DNA of 64,000 nt from Peptoniphilaceae bacterium AMB_02 (GCA_036321625.1 CP143259.1:2282001-2346000), one strand, 5' to 3'; shown: positions 43,926 through 52,422, counted from the stretch's first letter. Notes: generated by a model from the letters alone, not told the origin. Numbers and translations are program-made.

Positions 43926-44528
43926 ATGGTTAAAATTGGAAAAAAGGCACCTGATTTTGAAATAGCTGCATTTTACAAGGGTCAAATTACTCAAGTTAAA
44001 TTGTCAGATTATCTTGGCAAATGGACGATTTTATTCTTCTATCCCGGAGATTTCACCTTTGTCTGAGTTACTGAATTAGCTGCAGTTGCAGCCAGATATA
44101 GTGAATTTGAAGCACTTGGAGCTGAAGTAATAGCTATCTCTTTAGACAGTCCTTTTGTTCATAAGGTTTGGAACGAGCAAGAACTGGCAGAAATGGTAGA
44201 AGGCGGAGCACCATTTGTTATGGCAACAGACCCTGCAGGTTCTATAGGACAAATCTATCATGTGTTTGACGAGTATTCATGCATGGATGTTCGTGGTACA
44301 TTTATTTTAGATCCGGAAGGAGTAGTTGTAGGATACGAAGTATTAACTCCTCCGGTAGGAAGAAATATAGATGAAATACTAAGACAAATTGAGGCTTTCC
44401 AACATGTTCATAATGTAAAGAACGAAGTAATGCCATCAGGTTGGAGACCAGGCAAGAAGACATTAAAACCTGGTGAAGATTTAGTAGGAAATGTATGGAA
44501 AGAATGGGATGTTAAAGACGCAGAATAG
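43926..44528 (+). CDS. prxU: selenocysteine-containing peroxiredoxin (AhpC/Prx1 type), internal UGA recoded
   Basis: Reading from the ATG at 43926, preceded by GGAGG, gives a 200-residue AhpC-type peroxiredoxin if the TGA at 44064-44066 is read as selenocysteine. The UGA is codon 47 in [15 protein letters not shown], exactly where peroxiredoxins carry the peroxidatic Cys. Sequence on both sides is one continuous family match, and there is no other disruption. A small hairpin 13 nt after the UGA can serve as SECIS. Peroxiredoxins of this kind (PrxU) are known in amino-acid-fermenting Clostridia such as Eubacterium acidaminophilum. The usual resolving Cys in VCP is replaced (VMPSGW, Met169); the only Cys is C119. 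It reduces peroxides in the cytosol. A scan treating TGA as stop would see only 44193-44528. Confidence 0.9.
44064..44100 (+). promoter_or_regulatory. UGA selenocysteine codon and candidate bacterial SECIS hairpin
   Basis: TGA (44064-44066) is followed by GCTGC-AGTT-GCAGC at 44079-44092, with flanking ACT/AGT bases able to extend the stem. The spacing fits bacterial SECIS elements, which lie just 3' of the UGA inside the coding region. Confidence 0.7.
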
Positions 44529-44560
44529 AATTTATTCACTCATCTTTCTAAATAGCAAAA

Positions 44561-44582
44561 GCAGTAGTTTAAAAACTACTGC
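44561..44582 (+). terminator. terminator-like palindrome after the selenoprotein gene
   Basis: GCAGTAGTTT-AA-AAACTACTGC, 32 nt after the stop. IS1182 end sequence begins at the next base. Confidence 0.8.
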
Positions 44583-44610
44583 CAGACTGAAGACAAACCC
44601 TGATTAAAAA
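44583..44610. mobile_element. 28-bp remnant of an IS1182-type element end
   Basis: CAGACTGAAGACAAACCCTG and the following eight bases match the terminus of the two IS1182-type copies (for example 33826-33853). Everything further inside is gone and IS256-type sequence follows within a few bases. Confidence 0.9.
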
Positions 44611-44700
44611 GGCAGTGCGAAATAATCTCTGTAAATTATTTATTTCCTATAATTAGTTAATGTTTATGAGGGTGGATTTTACTGCCCTCATTATTTATTT

Positions 44701-44720
44701 ATATATCAAGCTTGATATAT
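44701..44720. repeat. 20-bp perfect palindrome
   Basis: ATATATCAAGCTTGATATAT, within the non-coding part of the IS256-type element. Role unknown. Confidence 0.7.
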
Positions 44721-44764
44721 TGTCAATTTTTTCTTTGCAGAGCCTGAGGTAAATAATAAGAGGA

Positions 44765-44903
44765 GCCACCGAAGGGGACCATTGATAAGGGTTCTAAAAA
44801 ATGGTACACTAAGCCGACGAAGGCAAAATACATACTTATCAGTCTTTGCTTCGCCTTCGGTATTTACCTTGCACCATTTTTTAGGTTCTTTGTCAATGGT
44901 GGC
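44765..44903. repeat. long imperfect palindrome B downstream of a transposase
   Basis: GCCACC-(GAAGGGGA)-CCATTGATAAGGGTTC...TAAAAAATGGT pairs with ACCATTTTTTAGGTTCTTTG-TCAATGGTGGC. An inner stem CGAAGGC/GCCTTCG is also present. It ends nine bases before the stop of the IS256 transposase. Confidence 0.65.
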
Positions 44904-44911
44904 GGAGTGTG

Positions 44912-46129
44912 TTAGTTCTCTAAATCATGCATTATTCTCAATTCTCCTACTATTGATCCCCAACTTCTTAATGGAATATTCCATTTCTTTGCAATTATAT
45001 TTGTAGCTAAGTATAGTGCTTTCATCAGTGACGTAGCACTTGGGAATACTGATCTATTACGGTTTAACCGTCTGTATGAGCTATTTAAACTCTCTATAGC
45101 ATTCGTAGTATATATTATTTTTCTAACTTCCTTAGAATACTTAAAGATTGGCGTTATTGAATTCCACTCCCTTTCCCATCTATCCATTGATCCTGGATAT
45201 TTTTTATCCCATGCTTCAGCTACTTTCAAACGATTCTTATTTGCTACTTCTTCGTCAGGTGCGTGATATATTGTTTTTAAATCATTTGCAAATTGTTTTC
45301 TATCTTTGTACGATACGTATTTTAATGTGTTTCTTACCATGTGAACTATACAGGTTTGCCACTCAGCTTTTGGATATGCCGCTGATATGGACTCTTCTAT
45401 ACCTATTAGTCCATCTGAACAGATAATGTAGATATCTTTTACTCCTCTGTTTTTTAGGCTATTTAGGACTCCTAACCAGTATTTACTACTTTCGTTTTGT
45501 CCTACATATATTCCTAATACTTCTTTAAGCCCATCTTCGTTTATTCCGAGTATTATATATGCTGCTTTCTTTGATATTAAACCCTCTTCTTTAACAGAAA
45601 AGTGAATAGCATCAATGAACACTACAGGATAAGTCTCTGACAGTGGTCTTTTTTGCCAGTCTTCTATTTCCGGCAGAATTTTGTCGGTTATGTCTGAAAC
45701 CAGTCCATCACTAACTTCAAATCCATAGATATCATAGATTTGTTCAGATATTTGTCTAGTACTCAAACCTCTTGCATACATTCCTATTACCTTATTTTCT
45801 ATCTCAGATATGTCTTTTTGTCTCTTTTTTACAATTTGAGGTTCAAAGCTTGAGTCTCTATCTTGAGGTACTGATATTTCAGATTCACCCATACTTGATC
45901 GTATTCTTTTAGTTTTGTATCCATTTCTAGAGTTTTCATTGTCACTTCTTTGGTTTGTTTCATATCCTAAATGGTGCTCCATTTCGGCTTCTAACATGCT
46001 TTCTATAGTATCTCCTAGTAAATCCTTAATAGCATCATGTATGTCCTTTGCCGACTCAATTTCATACTCATTGATTAGATAAGATATGATTTCTTTTTTT
46101 CCTTCACTTAATTTTTTTCTTCTTGCCAT
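44912..46129 (-). CDS. IS256-family transposase
   Basis: A 405-residue mutator-type DDE transposase. The N-terminal region has SMLEAEMEHHLGYETNQRSDNENSRNGYKTKRIRS, followed by ISVPQDRDSSFEPQIVKKRQ, both standard in the family. Catalytic residues lie in VFIDAIHFSVK (first Asp near residue 172), YIICSDGLIGIEESI (second Asp near residue 238) and YTTNAIESLNSSYRRLNRNRSVFPS (Glu near residue 345). The frame is intact. Confidence 0.95.
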   Translation of the reverse strand: MARRKKLSEGKKEIISYLINEYEIESAKDIHDAIKDLLGDTIESMLEAEMEHHLGYETNQRSDNENSRNGYKTKRIRSSMGESEISVPQDRDSSFEPQIVKKRQKDISEIENKVIGMYARGLSTRQISEQIYDIYGFEVSDGLVSDITDKILPEIEDWQKRPLSETYPVVFIDAIHFSVKEEGLISKKAAYIILGINEDGLKEVLGIYVGQNESSKYWLGVLNSLKNRGVKDIYIICSDGLIGIEESISAAYPKAEWQTCIVHMVRNTLKYVSYKDRKQFANDLKTIYHAPDEEVANKNRLKVAEAWDKKYPGSMDRWEREWNSITPIFKYSKEVRKIIYTTNAIESLNSSYRRLNRNRSVFPSATSLMKALYLATNIIAKKWNIPLRSWGSIVGELRIMHDLEN

Positions 46130-46210
46130 TTTAAAAAGCCTCCTATGTTATTTTTATTTTAACTAATCATAGGAAGCTATTCAATATTTACAGACTTTTT
46201 TTCGCAGTCT

Positions 46211-46486
46211 CACTTGATACCGCTGATTAGAGCTTTTCTCAAGATTTTTTATTCGTTTACATCGATATTCATCACATTTTTAAAAAAGGATATAGATTTC
46301 TTTTTAATGCATTCCCTTATTTTGCATTTACCGCAATGCTCTGGTTTCCCATTATTACTATTCAAACACCACGCGCAAGTTTTTTATGGTAACAGTGTTT
46401 ATAACAAACCATGGAGTTCATTCCGCATGGAGCAAAGAAAATTATATCAATATTTTCTTTTAGTTTTTTCATAGATGCTCGCTCCA
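46211..46486 (-). pseudogene. DUF3795 protein, frameshifted and truncated by the IS256 element
   Basis: Reading leftward from the ATG at 46486: IIFFAPCGMNSMVCYKHCYHKK, then after a frameshift NSNNGKPEHCGKCKIRECIKKK, then after another shift CDEYRCKRIKNLEKSSNQRY. Together these follow the cysteine-rich DUF3795 pattern, normally a small putative iron-sulfur or zinc protein. The coding sequence runs directly into the right end of the IS256-type element. Confidence 0.75.
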
Positions 46487-46501
46487 TCTGCAATTTCTAA
46501 T

Positions 46502-47525
46502 TTAACTTTTATTATCATCACCTTTAGTTTTCTTCGACTTCTTCTCAATCATTTTAATTGTATCCAAATAATGTTTTTCTACTTCCGTCAAAGTTTTTGC
46601 TTGGTACTTTCTATATTCAGCTTGAGCTTTATCTATTGCCTGCTGATGACTTACTTTTCCCGGACCATCAAGAAGCTGCTCTCCTGTTGAGGAAAGGATG
46701 GCATCGAGATGTGAGATATAGTCTTTCATATACATGGGATTTTTCCTCATCGCTTGAATTTCAGCGAAATCAAAATAACCCGATACCAAGTTATTCAAAA
46801 CTTTTAGTTCTTTTTCATCCAAGTAATTTTTAGCGATTCTGATATCTTTCAATCTTGGCAACTCGCCTGAAAAAGTAGTTAAGCCCATAAAAGGTTTATC
46901 TGCATCCACTCTGTCATAGATAAGCTCAGCTGCAGTATGACCATGAGCAGCAAAGTGTAATTTATTTTGCACAATCTTAAAGAATTGTATAGACTCATCA
47001 CTTTTAGGGTCATAGTCCACACTGGTAGCATATAAATCTAATACTTGACGATACATAACCTTTTCAGAAGATCGAATATCACGTATACGATCTATTAGCT
47101 CTTTCCAGTAATTTCCGCCACTGAGCTCCTTGAGCCTTTCATCATCCATGGTGAATCCTTTGAGCATATATTCTTTTAATCGCTCAGTTGCCCATATTCT
47201 AAAGCGCGTAGCAACGGAAGATTTGATTCGATATCCTAAGGAAATAATCATATCCAGATTGTAATAGAGAATCTGTCTCGTCACTTCCCTATTGCCCTCT
47301 TTTCGAACCTGTCGGAATTCCCGACAGGTTGAATTTCGATCTAATTCCCCTTCAGAATATATGTTACCTATATGTTCAACAACATTGGTTCTTGAAGTCT
47401 GAAATAGCTCAGCCATCTGTTGTTGAGTCAGCCAAATTGTTTCGTCCTCAAGCTTCCACATCTATATGTGTTAATCCATCTTCTGATTGATAGATTATAA
47501 TTTCTCCGTTATTTTTATCTTCCAT
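46502..47525 (-). pseudogene. RhuM-family protein, frameshifted near its N-terminus
   Basis: The natural start is the ATG at 47525 giving MEDKNNGEIIIYQSEDGLTH then IDV, the normal RhuM opening. One extra G near 47456 (GATGTGGAAGCTT in place of GATGTGAAGCTT) throws the frame to a stop. The remaining 319 residues are open from 47461: LEDETIWLTQQQMAELFQTSRTNVVEHIGNIY, a KilA-N-like DNA-binding start, then YYNLDMIISLGYRIKSSVATRFRIWATERLKEY and a C-terminal Fic/DOC-like half (LHFAAHGHTAAELIYDRVDA). RhuM proteins are common in mobile islands, of unclear function. Downstream translation from the ATG at 47461 could give a nearly complete protein. Confidence 0.8.
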
Positions 47526-47563
47526 TGGTCAGCTCCTTTTTTGTTTGACATCAGGGTCTATTC

Positions 47564-48100
47564 TTATTTACAATTCTTTTTATGAGCCTTTAACTTCTTC
47601 ATAGCCCAATCATAATGGCTAGCTGTAGCACTTACAAAATAGGAACCAAGGGTACTGCCGCCTACCCAAGGAAATACATCCTTGGTAAATAGCTCTTTGT
47701 CTGAAAAAGTCTCTGCAAGTTTCATTACGTCATTGTGTGATTTCTTATACATTTTTTCTGCGTCTTCTAAGGACGTATCTTGATGTTTCTTCCAAAACTC
47801 CACATTCATGTCACCATAGGTTTTCCAGTTATAGGGTGGAATAAGAAAAGGTCTGTCTTCACCTTTCATATTTGAAGATACCCAATTAAGTAATAGTTGA
47901 TGCCATTCATAAAGGTGAATGAGAATGTCCCTGAGATTCTTATCTCTTTTCCAATGGGCTTCTTTTTTCTTTACATCGGACGAAAAATCAAAAGGTGTAT
48001 TAAATTCCTTTTCTGTCATAGTGGCAATGAGGTCATTTAGCTTCTCAAAATTAATTTGAGATGCACTAGTTAAATCGGTTTTTGATGTTGGTCTAGCCAT
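47564..48100 (-). CDS. ClbS/DfsB-family four-helix-bundle protein (DUF1706)
   Basis: A 178-residue soluble protein with the DUF1706/ClbS pattern: MARPTSKTDLTSASQINFEKL, RDILIHLYEWHQLLLNWV with conserved His, PPYNWKTYGDMNVEFWKKHQ, and the ending FPWVGGSTLGSYFVSATASHYDWAMKKLK. ClbS hydrolyses the genotoxin colibactin; most relatives are uncharacterised DinB-like proteins. AAGGAGGATTATC sets the start at 48100. It lies downstream of a WYL-type regulator on the same strand. Confidence 0.82.
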   Translation of the reverse strand: MARPTSKTDLTSASQINFEKLNDLIATMTEKEFNTPFDFSSDVKKKEAHWKRDKNLRDILIHLYEWHQLLLNWVSSNMKGEDRPFLIPPYNWKTYGDMNVEFWKKHQDTSLEDAEKMYKKSHNDVMKLAETFSDKELFTKDVFPWVGGSTLGSYFVSATASHYDWAMKKLKAHKKNCK

Positions 48101-48281
48101 GATAATCCTCCTTTTCCTCTCATAGCAATATAATTCATTTTCGGAATATTCACTATCCAGGGTACTTTTTTTGCTCGATAGATGTCTTTGTACTCTTTTA
48201 AAAATCAAATATCATTTCATTTCCTATATTCATTTTTCTAATTTCATTATACAGAAATATATATGACAACTGACTGTCATA

Positions 48282-49178
48282 TTATAAATAGTTTTTTATA
48301 CTATCTTCTAATCTCTGTCTAATGATATTTTTGATTGAAAGAGGTTCTATTACAGTAGCAAAAGACCCAAAAGATAGAATATAGCTATAAACCCATTCAT
48401 CCTCAAGAAAATTCATTGTAACGATAAAACTTCCATCCTGATTTTCTACAATATCACGTTCGGAAAACTCATCAAGAACTCGATATGCCGCTTCTTTTTC
48501 AACCCTCATTAGAATTTTGATTGCTCGACTAATACATTTATTATCAGGGTAAATACTTAAATCTATGTTTCTATTAGTGAACTTAACATCTTCGATTGAC
48601 ACATTTCTCATTCTGCTAAACCTAAAAATTCTTAATTCCTTTTTCTTAAGACAATATGCTTTTAGATACCAATTCTTTTCTTTAAACCAAAGTTTATAGG
48701 GTTCAACGGTTCTTTTACTTCGTTTATTTAGAGATGATAAATAATCAAACGAAAGTAGCCTCTTCGAGATAATTGCTTGTTTCGATTTCTCAAACTGATC
48801 TTTAATTAAACTTCCCCAATTATCAAAATCAATTTCATAAAATCCTTGATTCTTATCCCCCAAAAATACGGATAGTTTAGAGAGCGTATCATCTACAGAC
48901 GATTCATCAATAGCGTTTAAACTCTGTAGAGCGGACAGTATATTAATTTTTTCTTCTTCCGTCAGTAGTGTTTTATTGAGAACATAGTCAGGTAACAGTG
49001 ATATTCCACCATTTTTACCTTTGCTCATATAGATCGGTATGCCAGCAGCTGAAAGATCTTCTACATCTCGATAGATAGTTCTAGTAGATACTTCAAATCG
49101 ATCAGCCAATTCTCTAGCTGTGATTCTATCCTTATCAAGAAGCAAATATACTATTTCAAAAAGTCTGTTTATCTTCAT
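48282..49178 (-). CDS. YafY-type transcriptional regulator with HTH and WYL domains
   Basis: A 298-residue regulator. The N-terminal HTH_11 reads KINRLFEIVYLLLDKDRITARELADRFEVSTRTIYRDVEDLSAAGIPI; the WYL ligand-binding domain spans about 140-230 with RLLSFDYLSS, TVEPYKLWFKEKNWYLKAYCLKKKELRIFRFSRM, and a WCX-like C-terminal extension follows. It is likely a repressor or activator of the adjacent ClbS-like gene, although both are on the same strand. WYL domains often sense nucleotides or DNA damage products. Confidence 0.88.
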   Translation of the reverse strand: MKINRLFEIVYLLLDKDRITARELADRFEVSTRTIYRDVEDLSAAGIPIYMSKGKNGGISLLPDYVLNKTLLTEEEKINILSALQSLNAIDESSVDDTLSKLSVFLGDKNQGFYEIDFDNWGSLIKDQFEKSKQAIISKRLLSFDYLSSLNKRSKRTVEPYKLWFKEKNWYLKAYCLKKKELRIFRFSRMRNVSIEDVKFTNRNIDLSIYPDNKCISRAIKILMRVEKEAAYRVLDEFSERDIVENQDGSFIVTMNFLEDEWVYSYILSFGSFATVIEPLSIKNIIRQRLEDSIKNYL

Positions 49179-49339
49179 CGACCCACCCCCAATAATAGTA
49201 TATCACTTAATAGGACAAATGGATGTCATATTAAATCAAGGGATAACTGATGTACTCATTAGAATCCTCTTAGAACTTCCAAAAAACTCAAACTGCCACA
49301 CCAGTTTTCTATAATTTCAAGCTGTCTCTTATTTGTTTT

Positions 49340-50476
49340 TTATCTTCCACTGAACATTTTTGCTAGAAGAGGTTTTTTTATGGCTATTGCGCGGTAAGGG
49401 CAAACTTCGTGACAGCAAAAACAGCTGATACATTTTTCCGTTTCATAGATAGGATATCCCGATGTATTCATAGTTATTATTTTAGCCGGACAAATGTCTT
49501 CGCATTTCTTGCATTTTACACATTTATTGTGTATGAAAACCGGTCTATATTTCATGTTTTTAATTATTAACTTTTTGATGAGTCCAGGGACCCAATTTGG
49601 CATAAAGCTAATGTCTATGGAATCAGGAAGTTTATAGGCTTTTACTTCATCCTTATCTACATCTGTTATTACCTCATAGTCTCCTATTAATCCTCTAAGT
49701 CTTGAATTAATCAGAGTCGGTATTAGTTTTTCTTCTATTCCCACCAAGTTTGATGCATATGCATCAAGGGCAAAAGGAGATTTAGATCCGAAGATTATCC
49801 CTGTTTTGACTACATCTCCTCCCGACGGTCCATTGCCTTCCATGCCTTCTATTCCATCTATAATGGAGAATACAGGATTTATATATTCACAAATATCTAC
49901 AATATGACTTCCGAATAGTGATTTTTCGCTGAGTTTAAAATGATGGTTTGCCTTTATAAGTCCGGGAATCGCTCCATATAGATTTTTTACTGCACCTGTA
50001 TATGTCATCATTCCATGTGTTTTGAGTTTTGCAACATTTATTACATAGTCAGCATCGAGTACTGCGTTTAATAGTTCAAATTTTTTTAATGTACTGGATC
50101 TTTCTAAGTTAACTTCTCTTGAACTGAAGTCATAGTTTAATTCTGCTCCAGTTCCTTCGACTGCCTCATTCATTTTACAGGCATTATAAACAGACCGCAT
50201 ATATGCTTCATTTAGCGGTCCTCCAGGCGAGTCTGCCACTATTACTTTCATCCCAAGTTCTTCCAGTAGTAATATAAGTTCATGTACTATTACCGGATTG
50301 GTGGTAACGGCATATTTAGGATCCTTGCCCATAAGTAGGTTTACCTTTAAAAGTACGGTTTTACCCGGTATCAGTTCTCTTTTCAATCCTGATTCATCTA
50401 GTATACGCTCCAGTACAATTCTAACGGAATCATCGTATTCCTGACACTTGAATGCAAAAACGCTATTTAAACTCAT
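49340..50476 (-). CDS. DUF362 domain protein with two C-terminal 4Fe-4S clusters
   Basis: A 378-residue protein. The first 300 residues are a DUF362 domain (GKTVLLKVNLLMGKDPKYAVTTNPVIV, VADSPGGPLNEAYMR, NVAKLKTHGMMTYTGAVKNLYGAIPG). The C-terminal 60 residues carry ferredoxin motifs CVKCKKCEDICP and CISCFCCHEVCP for two 4Fe-4S clusters. Such proteins are widespread in anaerobes and presumably redox-active; substrate unknown. The ATG has TGGGAGTTATAA upstream. It stands alone between the WYL regulator and the pxp operon. Confidence 0.85.
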   Translation of the reverse strand: MSLNSVFAFKCQEYDDSVRIVLERILDESGLKRELIPGKTVLLKVNLLMGKDPKYAVTTNPVIVHELILLLEELGMKVIVADSPGGPLNEAYMRSVYNACKMNEAVEGTGAELNYDFSSREVNLERSSTLKKFELLNAVLDADYVINVAKLKTHGMMTYTGAVKNLYGAIPGLIKANHHFKLSEKSLFGSHIVDICEYINPVFSIIDGIEGMEGNGPSGGDVVKTGIIFGSKSPFALDAYASNLVGIEEKLIPTLINSRLRGLIGDYEVITDVDKDEVKAYKLPDSIDISFMPNWVPGLIKKLIIKNMKYRPVFIHNKCVKCKKCEDICPAKIITMNTSGYPIYETEKCISCFCCHEVCPYRAIAIKKPLLAKMFSGR

Positions 50477-50602
50477 TTATAACTCCCATTTTTTAGATTT
50501 ACCAACATTATCCTAATATTTGATTAGATTGTATCCTTAATTTACAATATTATCAAGCATACAATTATTACAACCAATACTATATTATAAGTTCTTTATT
50601 GA

Positions 50603-50637
50603 TAAAAAAAGATCACGGAGTCCGTGACCTTTTCTTA
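50603..50637 (-). terminator. terminator of the pxp operon
   Basis: On the minus strand GGTCACGGA-C-TCCGTGATC followed by seven T, 11 nt after the pxpC stop. Confidence 0.9.
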
Positions 50638-50645
50638 CGCGTATT

Positions 50646-51674
50646 TTAAATTATTTCTCTGACATTTACGGTAAACTCATTTTCTCCCATTCTAAATTTC
50701 ATATCTTGGACTGCTCTAAACTCATAACGGTTATCTTTAATGAATTCAGCTATTTCTTTCAGTTTATTTTCACTGTCAATATAGATTTTTTGAGCTTCGT
50801 CAATGTCAATTATTTCAAATTTAAGTTTATTTCCGGGAACCATCTGTCCCAAAACGCTCAAATCCGGTGTAATTACTGTTGCAATTTTAGTATATCCACC
50901 TGTTGTCTGTCTATCTGCCATCATCAATATGGGTGAGCCGTGTCCAGGTACTTGTACCGATCCAAATACTATCCCGTCTGAGATAATATCAGCAGATTCA
51001 TTGTGTTCTATCTTGGGTCCTTCCAATCTGTATCCCATTCTATCCGCTTCAGATGTGATTGTGTATTCTGATGTGGAAAATACTTTGATGGCTTCATCGG
51101 TAAAATAATCGTCCTGTGGTCCCAAGACCACCCTTATTGTATTTTCAGTTTTATATTCCATGGAGTATTTCTGAGGAAGGTATGATCCTGAATCAGGTAG
51201 CACTCTATTACCCAGTTCTATGGTGTCGCCTGCTTCGAGTTTTCTTCCTTCGAAGCCTCCGATTTTACCTCTAGTAAAAGTGGATTTACTATTCATTATA
51301 ATCGGAACATCTATTCCTCTGCTAAATCCAATATAAGATCTTAATCCGGCTTTTAGTCCTTTAAAGCTCAGTATATCATCCATCTTCACATGAACTGAAG
51401 TCCACATAGTCACAGGTTTTCCATTTAATAATGGCTGCATATCTGCACCTGTTACCGCAATTACTTCATCACAGTTGAATTTAATTTCGGGTCCCATCAT
51501 GGTTATCTCAAGAACTGCCTCATCTTCATTTGCATCTACCAAAAGATTGGCAACCCTAAGTGCAAAATGATCCATGGCTCCGGCTACAGACATTCCGAAT
51601 CTTTGAAAACCCCATCTTCCCAGGTCTTGAACAGTAGTAAATAATCCCGGTTTAATAATTTCAATTGTTCTCAC
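50646..51674 (-). CDS. pxpC: 5-oxoprolinase subunit PxpC
   Basis: Biotin-dependent-carboxyltransferase-like (KipA/YbgK) subunit of the ATP-dependent 5-oxoprolinase, which opens 5-oxoproline to glutamate with PxpA and PxpB. The sequence shows IIKPGLFTTVQDLGRWGFQRFGMSVAGAMD, the GADMQPLLNG loop, RVVLGPQDDYFTDEAI and GSVQVPGHGSPILMMADRQTTGGY, all standard. I favour the GTG start at 51674 because GGAGGTGAAGTTC precedes it; an ATG at 51689 is also in frame. It overlaps pxpB by about a dozen bases. Also called kipA in Bacillus. Confidence 0.93.
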   Translation of the reverse strand: MRTIEIIKPGLFTTVQDLGRWGFQRFGMSVAGAMDHFALRVANLLVDANEDEAVLEITMMGPEIKFNCDEVIAVTGADMQPLLNGKPVTMWTSVHVKMDDILSFKGLKAGLRSYIGFSRGIDVPIIMNSKSTFTRGKIGGFEGRKLEAGDTIELGNRVLPDSGSYLPQKYSMEYKTENTIRVVLGPQDDYFTDEAIKVFSTSEYTITSEADRMGYRLEGPKIEHNESADIISDGIVFGSVQVPGHGSPILMMADRQTTGGYTKIATVITPDLSVLGQMVPGNKLKFEIIDIDEAQKIYIDSENKLKEIAEFIKDNRYEFRAVQDMKFRMGENEFTVNVREII

Positions 51675-52407
51675 GAACTTCACCTCCATGGATTATGTTT
51701 ACCACATATTCTCCTTTGTCCACCTGTTCTTTTATTCTCAAGTATTCCTCTTCATCAACCGGAACAAATCTTACATAGTCTCCGGCATTGAGCAAGATTG
51801 GCGGTTCAGCCATTGGATCATATAGTTTTACTGGAGTTCTACCTATTAACTGCCATCCACCGGGGCTATCGATTGGATATATGCCGGTTTGTTTTCCTGC
51901 AATGCCTGTTGATCCTGCAGGTATGACGGTCCTTGGCACTTCAAGTCTAGGTGTTTCTATTCGGTCATCCATTCCACCCAAGTATCCAAATCCCGGTGTA
52001 AATCCAAGCATATACAATAGATAATCTGTACCTGTATGAATTTCTATAACTTCACTTTCACTGAGATTATTATGTTCGGCTACATGTGCGATATCAGGTC
52101 CATATTCACCACCATATACAGTTGGCAGCTCAACTATTCTCACATCACTTGAACCCGATTCTCCAATGTTTAAAGCGATTTCTTTTAAAAGTTCTACCAT
52201 GTCATGATATTTAATAATAGACGGATTGTAACTGATGAGTATTGATCTATAAGTTGGCAGAATTTCCTCGACTCCCTCAGGCGTATTATTGTCTAATAGT
52301 GCTACCATCCCCCTGATTTTAGCATTTATCTCGGGACTAATCGAGTTTCCAAATTCCATGAGTACCGACTTATCACCTGCAGGTATATATTTAATTTCAC
52401 TATACAT
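51661..52407 (-). CDS. pxpB: 5-oxoprolinase subunit PxpB
   Basis: KipI-type subunit of 248 residues. Landmarks are IKYIPAGDKSVLMEFGNSISPEIN at the start, LPTYRSILISYNP, LPTVYGGEYGPDIAHVAEHNNLS, YLLYMLGFTPGFGYLGGMD, and the closing PRTVIPAGSTGIAGKQTGIYPIDSPGGWQLIGRTPVKLYD. In Bacillus KipI can also inhibit sporulation kinase KinA, but with pxpA and pxpC adjacent the 5-oxoprolinase role is the better reading. It lies 15 nt downstream of the transporter gene. Confidence 0.94.
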   Translation of the reverse strand: MYSEIKYIPAGDKSVLMEFGNSISPEINAKIRGMVALLDNNTPEGVEEILPTYRSILISYNPSIIKYHDMVELLKEIALNIGESGSSDVRIVELPTVYGGEYGPDIAHVAEHNNLSESEVIEIHTGTDYLLYMLGFTPGFGYLGGMDDRIETPRLEVPRTVIPAGSTGIAGKQTGIYPIDSPGGWQLIGRTPVKLYDPMAEPPILLNAGDYVRFVPVDEEEYLRIKEQVDKGEYVVNIIHGGEVRENN

Positions 52408-52422
52408 ATTTCACCATCTCTT

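Larger units (their letters stand above)
44612..46211 (-). mobile_element. IS256-family insertion sequence (about 1.6 kb)
   Basis: Left end GCAGTGCGAAATAATCTCTG, right end (opposite strand) GAGACTGCGAAAAAAAGTCT; both continue with GTAAAT and share TGCGAAA-N-AA-NN-TCTGTAAAT. No target duplication is evident, so one flank was probably rearranged. About 300 bp of non-coding DNA lies between the left end and the transposase stop, more than usual, and it contains palindrome B. Confidence 0.8.

Noticed and set aside
44193-44528. A separate short gene beginning at 44193
   Set aside because: It is the part of the selenoperoxiredoxin after the UGA and lacks a ribosome-binding site and the N-terminal half of the fold.
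44765-44903. Palindrome B as an ISL3-derived mini-element, because GGTTCTTTGTCAA (44884-44896) equals 13 bp of the ISL3 right end
   Set aside because: The two matching arms face outward relative to the unit, the wrong way round for ISL3 ends, and palindrome A shares only part of the match. Left as coincidence or a distant trace.
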